Assembly (NCBI RefSeq): GCF_029428675.1
Contig: NZ_JAJNEL010000001.1
Span: 5,952,001 to 6,016,000, forward strand
DNA from: Streptomyces sp. JH14
GTDB lineage: Bacteria > Actinomycetota > Actinomycetes > Streptomycetales > Streptomycetaceae
Length of the DNA stretch: 64,000 nucleotides
Direction: 5' to 3'
Part shown: positions 48,072 to 60,100 of the stretch, piece by piece
How positions within the stretch are numbered: position 1 is the first letter of the stretch
Layout: every line of letters starts with the position of its first letter
Translations under genes and position numbers: made by a program
Notes under the pieces: generated by a model
What the model saw: only the letters and a program-made list of their open reading frames with translations
Told to the model about the DNA's origin: nothing
The model's database searches: none

Positions 48072-49802
48072 TCAGCTCATCCGCAGGGCCAGGAAGAAAT
48101 CGAGCTTGTCCTCCAGGCGCGAAAGGTCACGCCCCGTCAACTGCTCGATTCGCCCGACCCGGTAGCGCAGCGTGTTGACGTGCAGATGCAGCCGGGCCGC
48201 GCAGCGGGTCCACGAACCGTCGCAGTCCAGGAACGCTTCCAGCGTCGGGATCAGCTCGGCGCGGTGGCGCCGGTCGTAGTCGCGCAGCGGGTCGAGCAGC
48301 CGTGCGGTGAACGCACGGCGCACATCGTCGGGGACGAACGGCAGCAGCAGGACGTGCGAGGCCAGCTCGTGGTGGCCGGCCGCGCAGACCCGGCCCGGCC
48401 GGGCGGCCGCCACCCGGCGGGCGTGCCGCGCCTCCTCCAGGGCGCCGCGGAGCCCCTCGGCGGAGTGCACGGCGGCGCTGACACCCAGTGTCAGGCGGCC
48501 GTCGTCGGCGAGGCCCGCCGAGAGCGGCTCGCGGACGGTGGCGAGGAGCGCGTCGGCGTGCAGTGCCGCGTCGTCCTTGCCCGCTGCCGCCGCACCGCCG
48601 TCGGCGTCGGTGCCCGCCGCGTCCGTGCCGTCCGCGGGCGGCACGGCGACGGCAGGAAGCGGTACGAGGGCGATGGCCTCGTCGCCCGCGTGCGCGACCG
48701 CGATCCGGTCGGCGGAGTCGGGTCCGGTGACCGCCGGGTCGACCAGGATCTCCTCCAGCAGCGCCTGGGCGACCGGGCCGCCCGCGACGCCCGGGGAGCC
48801 CTCGGCGCTCCACTGGACCCGGGCCACCACGACCTGCCAGTGCGGGGCGGTGCCCAGTCCGGGCAGCAGGACCGGCGCGGCGACCCGCAGCCTGGCCGCG
48901 ATCTCGGCGGGCGCGGCGCCCGCCTGGACCAGTTCCAGGATCTCCTGGGCAAGCCGGCGGCGTACCGTACGGGCCGCGTCGCGCCGGTCGCGCTCGACCG
49001 CGATCAGCTGGGTGACGCCCTGGAGCAGATCCAGCCGGGCGGCCGGCCAGTCGCTCGCGTCGGCCTCCACGGCGAGCAGCCAGTCGGAGAGCACCGACTC
49101 GCGCGCATCGCGGGAGGCCGGGGCGGCGCCCCGCCCGGTGTTGCGGATCGGGAACAGCGAATACGTCACGCCGTCGACCGTGGTCCGGTGCGGAGCCCGG
49201 CGGTCGGTGCGCGTCGCCGCCAGATGGTGGCCCGCGAGTGCCGCGCCGACCGGCCCGGGCAGCGGCGCACCGGCGCCCGCGATCTGCCGCCCGGTGGGAG
49301 AGAGCACCCAGGCATGCAGGTCCAGGTCGGATCCGAGCAGATCGAGGACCACTTCGGGGCCGCCGCCGGCCGGACCCGAGGTCATCAGCCTGCGGTGCCG
49401 GTCGACGACCGCCGCCAGGTCACCGGCCCGCTCACCCGAGACCTGGCGCACCACATGCTCGGTGATCGTTGCGAACGCGACGGTCTCATGGACGGCGAAG
49501 AGCGGCAGCCGGTGGCGCTCGCACGCCTCGATCAGATCACCCGGGATGTCACCGAGCTCCGCCTCGCCCGCCGCCAGCCCGGCGACCCCGGCGGCCGTGA
49601 GGATCCGCACGAACGGCTCCGAGTCCGCCGCGTCGCGCCGCCACGCCAGGCCGGTCAGGACCAGCTCGCCGCCGGTCAGATAGCGGCTCGGGTCCCGCAG
49701 GTCGGTGGTCATGACACCGCGGACGGACCGGTCGAGCTCGTCCTCGCCGCCGAGCAGCCGCAGGCCCAGCGCATTGGTCTCCAGCAGTGCGCGCAGCCGC
49801 AT
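48072..49802 (-). CDS. PucR family regulator of purine catabolism
   Basis: This is a 576-residue regulator with the PucR domain at the N-terminus (residues 1-120, VRGVMTTDLRDPSRYLTGGELVLTGLAW). A GGDEF-like/CdaR middle follows, with a C-terminal PucR HTH (FLDCDGSWTRCAARLHLHVNTLRYRVGRIEQLTG). It includes an alanine/aspartate-rich low-complexity linker near residue 390. It is divergent from the xanthine dehydrogenase genes and very probably activates them in response to purine intermediates, as PucR does in Bacillus. The start is the ATG at 49802. Confidence 0.9.
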   Translation of the reverse strand: MRLRALLETNALGLRLLGGEDELDRSVRGVMTTDLRDPSRYLTGGELVLTGLAWRRDAADSEPFVRILTAAGVAGLAAGEAELGDIPGDLIEACERHRLPLFAVHETVAFATITEHVVRQVSGERAGDLAAVVDRHRRLMTSGPAGGGPEVVLDLLGSDLDLHAWVLSPTGRQIAGAGAPLPGPVGAALAGHHLAATRTDRRAPHRTTVDGVTYSLFPIRNTGRGAAPASRDARESVLSDWLLAVEADASDWPAARLDLLQGVTQLIAVERDRRDAARTVRRRLAQEILELVQAGAAPAEIAARLRVAAPVLLPGLGTAPHWQVVVARVQWSAEGSPGVAGGPVAQALLEEILVDPAVTGPDSADRIAVAHAGDEAIALVPLPAVAVPPADGTDAAGTDADGGAAAAGKDDAALHADALLATVREPLSAGLADDGRLTLGVSAAVHSAEGLRGALEEARHARRVAAARPGRVCAAGHHELASHVLLLPFVPDDVRRAFTARLLDPLRDYDRRHRAELIPTLEAFLDCDGSWTRCAARLHLHVNTLRYRVGRIEQLTGRDLSRLEDKLDFFLALRMS

Positions 49803-50059
49803 GTCGTCGCCGCCGATCTCTTTCGTTGGTGCAGGTGAAAACTGGGTATTGCGGTGAGGTCAGTGATCCCCGCCATTCGTTCGAATCTACAAGACGCGGA
49901 AGGCGACCAGCCAACTCCTTCATGGTTTCGGTGACTGCACCGGGCCGAGTCGCGGTTGTGTACTGGGCCACACACCGCGTCAACAGCACATGAACATTCC
50001 ACCGAGGCCGGCCGTCCCCAGCCCCAGCGAACGACCGATTGAGAAGAAGAGAGCCACTC

Positions 50060-50950
50060 ATGGACTTCCTTCGCCCCGCCAGCTGGGAGGAGGCGCTCGC
50101 CGCCAAGGCCGAGCACCCGACGGCTGTGCCCATCGCGGGCGGTACCGATGTGATGGTCGAGATCAACTTCGACCACCGGCGGCCCGAGTACCTCCTGGAC
50201 CTGAACCGCATCGGTGAGCTGTCCGAGTGGGAGGTGGGCCAGGAGAACGTGCGGCTCGGCGCCTCCGTGCCGTACAGCCACATCATGGAGCACCTACGGG
50301 CCGAGCTGCCCGGCCTCGCGCTCGCCTCGCACACCGTGGCGTCCCCGCAGATCCGCAACCGCGGCGGCGTCGGCGGCAACCTGGGCACCGCGTCGCCCGC
50401 CGGTGACGCGCACCCGGCGCTGCTCGCCGCGGGCGCCGAGGTCGAGGCGGTGTCCGTACGCGGCACCCGGATGATTCCGATCGACGCCTTCTACACGGGC
50501 GTCAAGCGCAACGCCCTCGCACCGGACGAGCTGATCCGGGCCGTGCACATCAAGAAGGCCGACGGACCCCAGCAGTACTCCAAGGTCGGCACCCGCAATG
50601 CCATGGTCATCGCCGTCTGCGCCTTCGGCCTGGCTCTGCACCCCGAGACCCGCACGGTCCGTACCGGCATCGGATCCGCCGCACCGACACCCGTCCGGGC
50701 GAAGGAGGCCGAGGAATTCCTGAACGCCGCGCTCGAGGAGGGCGGGTTCTGGGACAGCCGCACGATCATCACGCCGTCCGTCGCGGCGCAGTTCGCCACG
50801 CTCGCCGCGGGCGCCTGCAACCCGATCGACGATGTGCGCGGCACCGCGAGCTACCGCAGGCACGCAGTGGGGATCATGGCCCGCCGGACCCTCGGCTGGA
50901 CCTGGGAGTCGTACCGCGGCACCGGCCGCAGCACCGAAGGAGCCGCCTGA
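50060..50950 (+). CDS. Xanthine dehydrogenase FAD-binding subunit
   Basis: This is a 296-residue FAD subunit of a molybdenum hydroxylase. FAD-binding motifs VPIAGGTDVMVEIN and IRNRGGVGGNLGTASPAGD are clear, followed by the CO dehydrogenase flavoprotein C-terminal domain (KVGTRNAMVIAVCAFGLALHP). It transfers electrons from the Fe-S subunit to NAD or another acceptor. It is the first gene of a three-subunit operon, with 2-bp gaps to the next genes. The start is the ATG at 50060 (MDFLRPASWEEAL), the natural N-terminus. Confidence 0.92.
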   Translation: MDFLRPASWEEALAAKAEHPTAVPIAGGTDVMVEINFDHRRPEYLLDLNRIGELSEWEVGQENVRLGASVPYSHIMEHLRAELPGLALASHTVASPQIRNRGGVGGNLGTASPAGDAHPALLAAGAEVEAVSVRGTRMIPIDAFYTGVKRNALAPDELIRAVHIKKADGPQQYSKVGTRNAMVIAVCAFGLALHPETRTVRTGIGSAAPTPVRAKEAEEFLNAALEEGGFWDSRTIITPSVAAQFATLAAGACNPIDDVRGTASYRRHAVGIMARRTLGWTWESYRGTGRSTEGAA

Positions 50951-50952
50951 TC

Positions 50953-51546
50953 ATGCGCGTCAATTTCACGGTCAACGGCCGCAAGCACGAGGCCGACGAC
51001 GTCTGGGAGGGCGAGTCCCTCCTCTACGTGCTACGCGAGCGGCTGGGCCTGCCCGGCTCCAAGAACGCCTGCGAGCAGGGCGAATGCGGCTCCTGCACCG
51101 TCCGCCTGGACGGCGTCCCGGTCTGTTCCTGCCTGGTCGCCGCAGGCCAGGTCGAGGGCCGCGAGGTCGTCACCGTGGAAGGTCTCGCCGACTTCGCGGC
51201 CCACCGCTCCGAGGCACACCCCGGCAGGGGCTGCGCCTCCGGCGCCTGCGGGACCGAGCTCGACCGGGCCCGCCGCTGGGAGGCGAAACCGACCGGCGAG
51301 CAGGCCCGCGACACCGGTGAACTCTCCCCGATCCAGCAGGCGTTCATCGATGCCGGAGCCGTCCAGTGCGGCTTCTGCACCCCCGGCCTGCTGGTCGCCG
51401 CCGACGAACTGCTGGAGCGCAACCCGGAACCGTCCGACGCGGACATCCGCGAAGCGCTCTCCGGCAACCTGTGCCGCTGCACCGGTTACGAGACGATCCT
51501 CGACGCGGTCCGCCTCGCGGCCGCCCGCGCGGAAGAAACGGTCTGA
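50953..51546 (+). CDS. Xanthine dehydrogenase [2Fe-2S] subunit with extra cysteine insert
   Basis: This is a 197-residue electron-transfer subunit. The plant-type cluster ligands are Cys40, Cys45, Cys48 and Cys60; the second cluster ligands are Cys139, Cys142, Cys174 and Cys176 (QCGFCTPG, CRCTGYE). Most homologues are about 160 residues; here about 40 residues (FAAHRSEAHPGRGCASGACG to RDTG, 81-122) are inserted between the two domains with two additional cysteines, Cys94 and Cys99. It starts with ATG 2 bp after the FAD subunit. Confidence 0.92.
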   Translation: MRVNFTVNGRKHEADDVWEGESLLYVLRERLGLPGSKNACEQGECGSCTVRLDGVPVCSCLVAAGQVEGREVVTVEGLADFAAHRSEAHPGRGCASGACGTELDRARRWEAKPTGEQARDTGELSPIQQAFIDAGAVQCGFCTPGLLVAADELLERNPEPSDADIREALSGNLCRCTGYETILDAVRLAAARAEETV

Positions 51547-51548
51547 CG

Positions 51549-53933
<2,385 letters not shown>

Positions 53934-54223
53934 GAGCGGCTCCCGCCGAACTCTCCGGGCGGGGCGCGCCCGCCGGGAACGTCACACTTCCGCCGCGCGC
54001 ACCGCCCGGAGATCCGAAGCACCGCACCGCTCGCGGTCTTCCGAAATCCGAGCAGCACCCGCAGCACCGCTGTGTGCGAAAAAGCGCAGTACCCGCACAC
54101 GCACGCTGCAGGAACCGTTCGTCCCGGGCCGTCCCCCGGGTCGTGCAGCCAAGCAGTCATCCCAAATCCCGCATCCAGAGTCTCCATCGCGGGTGCCCCT
54201 GTGAACCTTGGGAGTCAGGCATC

Positions 54224-55687
54224 ATGACCCAGCAGTCAGCGGAGCCCAGGACAACCGCGGAGGAAGCGGGCCGCGGCTCGCGCATCCCCGCCGGCAGATC
54301 GTGGCTCGACCGGTACTTCCACATATCCGAGCGTGGATCCACCGTCGCGCGAGAAGTGCGCGGCGGCGTCACGACCTTCATGGCCATGGCGTACATCCTG
54401 CTGCTCAACCCGCTCATCCTCGGCGGCCAGGACGTCGAAGGACATCTGCTCAGCCGGCCGGGGCTGATCACCGCCACCGCACTCGCGGCGGCCGCGACCA
54501 CCCTGCTGATGGGTCTCGTCGGCAAGGTGCCGCTGGCCCTCGCCGCCGGCCTCAGTGTCTCCGGCGTCCTGTCGTCGCAGGTCGCGCCCGCCATGACCTG
54601 GCCGCAGGCCATGGGCATGTGCGTGATGTACGGCGTGGTGATCTGCCTCCTGGTGGTCACCGGCCTGCGTGAGCTGATCATGAACGCGATCCCGCTCCCG
54701 CTGAAGCACGGCATCACCATCGGCATCGGGCTCTTCATCGCCCTGATCGGCCTCTACAAGGCCGGTTTCGTCGGCAGGGGATCGCCGACGGGACCGCCCG
54801 TCACGCTGGGCGTCGACGGCGAGCTCGCCGGCTGGCCCGTCCTGGTCTTCTGCGTCACCCTTGTGCTGATCTTCATGCTGCAGGCCCGCGCCGTCCCCGG
54901 GGCGATCCTCATCGGCATCGTCGCCGGTACCGTGATCGCGGTCGTCGTCCACAAGGTGGCCGGGCTCGACGCCAAGGCGTGGAACATGTCGCCGCCGGAG
55001 CTGACCGGCGGTGCGGTCTCCGCCCCGGACTTCTCCCTCTTCGGGAAGGTCGAGTTCGGCGGCTGGGGCGACGTCGGCGCGATGACCGTCGGCTTCATCG
55101 TCTTCACCCTGGTGCTGGCCGGCTTCTTCGACGCCATGGCCACCATCATCGGTGTCGGTACGGAGGCCGGGCTCGCCGACGGCAGGGGCCGGATGCCGGG
55201 CCTGTCCAAGGCGCTGTTCATCGACGGCGCCGGCGGTGCGATCGGCGGTGTCGCGGGCGGCTCCGGCCAGACCGTGTTCGTCGAGTCGGCGACCGGCGTC
55301 GGTGAAGGCGCACGCACCGGTCTCGCCTCCGTGGTCACCGGCCTGTTCTTCGCGGCCTGCCTCTTCTTCACCCCGCTCACGGCGATCGTGCCGCCGCAGG
55401 TCGCCTCCGCGGCCCTGGTCGTCATCGGAGCGATGATGATGCAGAACGCCAGGCACGTCGACTGGAGCGACCGGGCGATCGCCGTCCCCGTCTTTCTCAC
55501 CGTCGTGCTGATGCCGTTCACCTACAGCATCACCCCGGGAGTCGCCGCCGGCGTCCTCTCCTATGTGGCCATCAAGGCTGCTCAGGGCAGGGGCCGGGAG
55601 ATCGGTGGCTTCATGTGGGGCCTTACCTTCATCTTCGTCATCTACTTCGCACTGCATCCGATCGAGAGCTGGCTGGGAGTCAACTGA
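54224..55687 (+). CDS. NCS2 family purine permease
   Basis: This is a 487-residue inner-membrane transporter with about 12-14 transmembrane segments (TFMAMAYILLLNPLILGGQD, ATTLLMGLVGKVPLALAAGLS, MTVGFIVFTLVLAGFFDAMATI). It belongs to the AzgA-like branch that imports adenine, guanine or hypoxanthine with protons; the motif GSGQTVFVESATGVGEGARTG is characteristic. The start at the ATG 54224 follows GGGAG. It sits 290 bp after the dehydrogenase operon and before XdhC, linking uptake and oxidation of purines. Confidence 0.9.
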   Translation: MTQQSAEPRTTAEEAGRGSRIPAGRSWLDRYFHISERGSTVAREVRGGVTTFMAMAYILLLNPLILGGQDVEGHLLSRPGLITATALAAAATTLLMGLVGKVPLALAAGLSVSGVLSSQVAPAMTWPQAMGMCVMYGVVICLLVVTGLRELIMNAIPLPLKHGITIGIGLFIALIGLYKAGFVGRGSPTGPPVTLGVDGELAGWPVLVFCVTLVLIFMLQARAVPGAILIGIVAGTVIAVVVHKVAGLDAKAWNMSPPELTGGAVSAPDFSLFGKVEFGGWGDVGAMTVGFIVFTLVLAGFFDAMATIIGVGTEAGLADGRGRMPGLSKALFIDGAGGAIGGVAGGSGQTVFVESATGVGEGARTGLASVVTGLFFAACLFFTPLTAIVPPQVASAALVVIGAMMMQNARHVDWSDRAIAVPVFLTVVLMPFTYSITPGVAAGVLSYVAIKAAQGRGREIGGFMWGLTFIFVIYFALHPIESWLGVN

Positions 55688-55724
55688 CCCCCGTCCCTGA
55701 ACACCACGCCGAAGGAGCCACGTC

Positions 55725-56876
55725 ATGCTGGACATCGCCGAAGAGCTGCACCGGTGGGTCGGGCAAGGACGCGAATTCGCCGTCGCGACCGTCGTGGCGG
55801 TCGGCGGGAGCGCGCCCCGGCCGCCGGGAGCCGCTCTCGCCGTCGACCGCGACGGGACGGTGATCGGTTCGGTCTCCGGCGGGTGTGTGGAGGGGGCCGT
55901 GTACGAGCTGTGCCGACAGGCCCTCGACGACGGGACCACCGTACGGGAGCGGTTCGGCTACAGCGACGACGACGCCTTCGCGGTCGGGCTGACCTGCGGC
56001 GGCATCATCGACATCCTGGTGACACCGGTCCGTGCGGACGACCCCGCACGCCCGGTGTTCGCCGCCGGTCTCGCCGCCGCCGTGCGGGGGGAGGCGGCGG
56101 CGGTCGTACGGGTCACCGACGGGCCGGCCGAACTCCTCGGCCGCCCGCTCCTCGTCCGCCCCGGTGGTTCGTACGAGGGCGGGCTCGGCGGACATCCGGA
56201 GCTGGACCGCACCGCGGCGGCCGAGGCCCGGGCGATGCTGGACGCGGGCCGGACCGGCCCGGTCACGATCGGTGCCGAGGGATCGCGCTGCGGCCGGCCG
56301 CTCCAACTGCTCGTCGAGTCGAGCGTCCCGCCGCCCCGGATGATCGTCTTCGGGGCCATCGACTTCGCCGCCGCCCTGGTCCGGGCCGGCAAGTTCCTCG
56401 GCTACCACGTCACCGTCTGCGACGCCCGGCCCGTCTTCGCGACGAAGGCCCGATTCCCCGACGCCGACGAGGTGGTCGTCGACTGGCCGCACCGCTATCT
56501 GGCGTCGACCGCCGTGGACGCGCGCACGGCCCTGTGCGTACTGACCCACGACGTGAAGTTCGACATCCCGCTGCTGGAGACGGCGCTGAAGCTGCCGGTG
56601 TCGTACGTCGGGGCGATGGGATCGCGCCGCACCCATCTGGAGCGCAACGAACGGCTCCTCGACGCCGGCGTCACCGAGCTCGAACTGGCCCGGCTGCACT
56701 CGCCGATCGGCCTCGACCTCGGCGCCCGCACCCCCGAGGAGACCGCGCTGTCGATCGCCGCCGAGATCGTCGCCGACCGGCGCGGCGGCAGCGGGGTTTC
56801 GCTCACCGGGGCACACACCCCGATCCACCACGAGGGCGGCCAACCGCCTGCCGGACACATCTCCTGGGTGGCCTGA
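55725..56876 (+). CDS. xdhC: XdhC-type molybdenum cofactor maturation protein
   Basis: This is a 383-residue cytoplasmic chaperone that binds and sulfurates the molybdenum cofactor for insertion into the adjacent dehydrogenase. The N-terminal XdhC/CoxI domain has VAVGGSAPRPPGAALAV, GSVSGGCVEGAVYE and GLTCGGIIDI; the C-terminal Rossmann-like domain has VFGAIDFAAALVRAGKFLGY and PVSYVGAMGSRRTHLER. The start is the ATG at 55725 with GAAGGAG nearby. It completes the purine locus. Confidence 0.93.
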   Translation: MLDIAEELHRWVGQGREFAVATVVAVGGSAPRPPGAALAVDRDGTVIGSVSGGCVEGAVYELCRQALDDGTTVRERFGYSDDDAFAVGLTCGGIIDILVTPVRADDPARPVFAAGLAAAVRGEAAAVVRVTDGPAELLGRPLLVRPGGSYEGGLGGHPELDRTAAAEARAMLDAGRTGPVTIGAEGSRCGRPLQLLVESSVPPPRMIVFGAIDFAAALVRAGKFLGYHVTVCDARPVFATKARFPDADEVVVDWPHRYLASTAVDARTALCVLTHDVKFDIPLLETALKLPVSYVGAMGSRRTHLERNERLLDAGVTELELARLHSPIGLDLGARTPEETALSIAAEIVADRRGGSGVSLTGAHTPIHHEGGQPPAGHISWVA

Positions 56877-57078
56877 CCCGCACGGCCGAACGTTTCCGGC
56901 GCCGGCTCCGTCAAAGGAGGCGTGCATCTGCTGCTCGTCGTCGACGGGTTCCGCCATGTCGCGCGTCCGTTCCCGGGGAGCGGGACCGTGATGACGCGTA
57001 TGGCGATCGAGCCTCGCCTCAGGGACTCCGGGGACCGGGGCCCGTGGGTGAAAGCAGCGGAAAAGAGGTGGAGTCGGC

Positions 57079-57132
57079 GGAGTTCGCCGGAACTCCCCGA
57101 AGGGCGGGATGCCGCCACGGCGGTATCCCGCC
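57079..57132 (+). terminator. Tandem hairpins between xdhC and second S8 peptidase
   Basis: GGAGTTC/GAACTCC (57079-57096) and GGCGGGAT/ATCCCGCC with an inner GCCGC stem (57103-57132) lie 200 bp after xdhC and 48 bp before the peptidase start. They may end the xdh transcript or structure the peptidase leader. The rest of the 303-bp gap 56877-57179 holds no supported gene. Confidence 0.5.
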
Positions 57133-57179
57133 AGCGGAAGGCGCAGACGTGGGTGTGAATTTGCCGGTACATCAACCCC

Positions 57180-60100
57180 ATGACATTCACACCCTCCTCC
57201 GCTTCCGGCCGGGCGAGACCTGTGCGCGCGGGACGCAGGGCCCTGCTCATAGCGACCTCGGTCGCTCTTGTGAGTGGTGCCCTGCTGCCCGCAGCAGGTG
57301 CCGCTTCGGCGGCGCAGGCCGCCCCCGGCGCCACCGGGCAGTCCCGGACCTCGGTCCACCAGTACGACATCACCCTGCTCACCGGCGACGTCGTCCACTA
57401 CGAGGACGGTGCCGGCAAGCAGGACACCGTGACCGTGGACCGTCCCGACGGTGCGGTCGGCGGTGTGCATGTCCAGCAGGTCGGCGACGACGTCTACGTC
57501 CTGCCCGACGAGGCGACCGCGCTCATCGCGTCCGGGAAGCTGGACCGCCGGCTGTTCAATGTCTCGGGCCTCGCCAAGATGGGCTACGACGACAAGAAGA
57601 CCGGTGGCATCCCGCTCATCGCCACCTACCCGGCGGGCCGGGCGCGTTCGCTGCCCGCCGTGCCCCGCGGGGCCAAGACGGTCCGTCAGCTCGACAGCAT
57701 CCACGGTGCCGCGCTGAAGGCCGACAAGGACACCGCCCGTACCTTCTGGAACGACATCGCGCGTCCGTCCAACGCCCGGTCGCTCGACGACGGCATCGCC
57801 AAGCTGTGGCTCGACGGCCGCGTCGAGGCGGCGCTGAAGGACTCCGTGCCGCAGATCGGCGCCCCGCAGGCGTGGGCCGAGGGGTACGACGGCAAGGGCA
57901 CCAAGGTCGCCGTCCTCGACACCGGCATCGACCCGACCCACCCGGACGTCAAGGACCGCATCCTCGAGTCGAAGAGCTTCGTGCCCGACCAGGACGTCCT
58001 CGACAAGCACGGCCACGGCACCCACGTCGCCTCCACCATCGCGGGCTCCGGCGCCGCTTCGGACGGCGTCAACAAGGGGGTCGCCCCCGGCGCGGACCTG
58101 ATCATCGGAAAGGTCCTCAGCAACGAGGGCTCCGGCGCGGACTCCGGCATCATCGCCGCGATGGAGTGGGCGAAGGCCGAAGGCGCCGACGTCGTATCCA
58201 TGAGCCTCGGCTCCGACATCCCGGACGACGGCACCGACCCGATGTCGCAGGCGGTCGACGCTCTCTCGGCGGACGGCGGCCCGCTGTTCGTGATCGCCGC
58301 GGGCAACGCGTACGGCGAGGGCACCATCGGTTCGCCCGGTTCGGCCGACAAGGCGCTGACCGTCGCCGCCGTCGACAAGCAGGACGCGCGCGCGGACTTC
58401 TCCTCCATGGGCCCGCTCACCCGGTCGAACGGGCTGAAGCCCGACCTGTCCGCCCCCGGCGTCGACATCAACGCCGCCGCCTCGCAGGCGATCCCCGGCA
58501 TCAGCGGCATGTACCAGCAGATGTCCGGAACGTCGATGGCGACCCCGCACGTAGCGGGCGCCGCGGCGATTCTGAAGCAGCGTCACCCCGACTGGTCCGG
58601 TGAGCGCATCAAGGACGCGCTGATGTCCTCGTCGAAGCAGCTGCCCGACTACACGCCGTACCAGCAGGGCACCGGCCGCGTCGATGTGAAGGCGGCGGTG
58701 GACACGAGGATCGAGGCCACCGGCTCCGTCGCGGTCGCCACGTACGACTGGCCGCACAGCGCCTCCGACCCGGTCGCCCAGCGCACGATCACGTACCGCA
58801 ACACCGGTACGCAGGACGTCACCCTGGACCTGGCCACCGACACGGACTCGGCCGCGTACACGCTCTCGACGCCGAAGCTCACCGTCCCCGCCGGATCCAC
58901 CGCCGACGCCGTGCTGTCGCTGGACCCGTCGAAGGTCGAGCCGGGCACCACGTTCTCCGGCCAGGTCGTCGCGAAGGGCGCGTCCGGCGCGACCGTCGCG
59001 CACACGGGCTTCGCACTGAGCAAGGAGCGGGAGCTCTACGACCTCACGTACAAGCTCCGCGACCGCGCGGGCCAGCCGATGGACGGCTATGTCGTCGTCG
59101 GCGATCTGAACGACCCGTTCGGCAGCCTCAACGTCGTCCCGGTCTCCGGCGACACCACGCTGCGGCTGCCCCCGGGCACCTACACCTCCTGGGCCTCCGT
59201 CGACGTCGACGGTGACCGCCCGGACTCGAAGGCCGTCGCCTTCCTCGCAGAGCCGGAGACGGTCCTCGACAAGCCGACCACCGTCACCCTGGACGCGTCC
59301 AAGGCCCACAAGATCAGTGTGCGGACGCCGAAGGAGACCGAGACGCGGCAGCTGCGCTACGACATGGCGCGCACCTCACCGAACGGCATGGTCTTCCGCG
59401 ACGCGTACCAGATCCCGATGACGTACGACCAGCTGTGGGCAAGCCCGACGAAGAAGGTCACCCAGGGCAGCTTCAGCTTCCTGACCCGCTGGCGCCAGGG
59501 CGAGAAGCAGATCGACCTGTCGGTCGACGGCCGTGACGTGCCGGTGGCCGTGCAGGGCGGTTCGCCCGTCGCCGAGAACGGCAGTCAGAAGCTGACCGGT
59601 GTCTTCGCGCGCAACGGCGCCGCGGCCGACTACCAGGGGCTGGACGTCAAGGGCAAAGCCGTCGTGGTCCGCCGCAGCGACGCGGTCGCCGCGGCCGACC
59701 GGCTGACCAACGCGCTTGCCGCGGGCGCCGAGGCGCTCTTCGTCGTCAACGACGGCCGCGGTGTGGCGATGGAGCAGTACACCGAGTGGGGCACCACGAC
59801 CACCATTCCGGTCGCCTCGGTGCAACAGCTGGCCGGCGAGACCCTGATCAAGGAGGTCACGCGGGGCGAGAAGCTGACCATGACCCAGCGCAGGTTCGCC
59901 GGGTACGTGTACGACCTGGTCGACCGCCACAACGGCACCGTCCCGGACCGCTCGCTGGCGTTCGCCCCGTCGGCCCGCGAGCTGGCGAAGGTGGAGAACA
60001 CCTTCTACGGGCACAAGGCCACCCTCGGCGGTGGCTACCGCTACGACATCCCGGACTACGGGCCCGGCATCGGCTTCGCCGAGTACGAGAAGTTCCCCGG

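Noticed and set aside
56922..57158. 78-residue ORF between xdhC and the second S8 gene
   Set aside because: AAAGGAGG sits one base from its GTG, the protein has no recognisable features, and hairpins occupy its 3' half.
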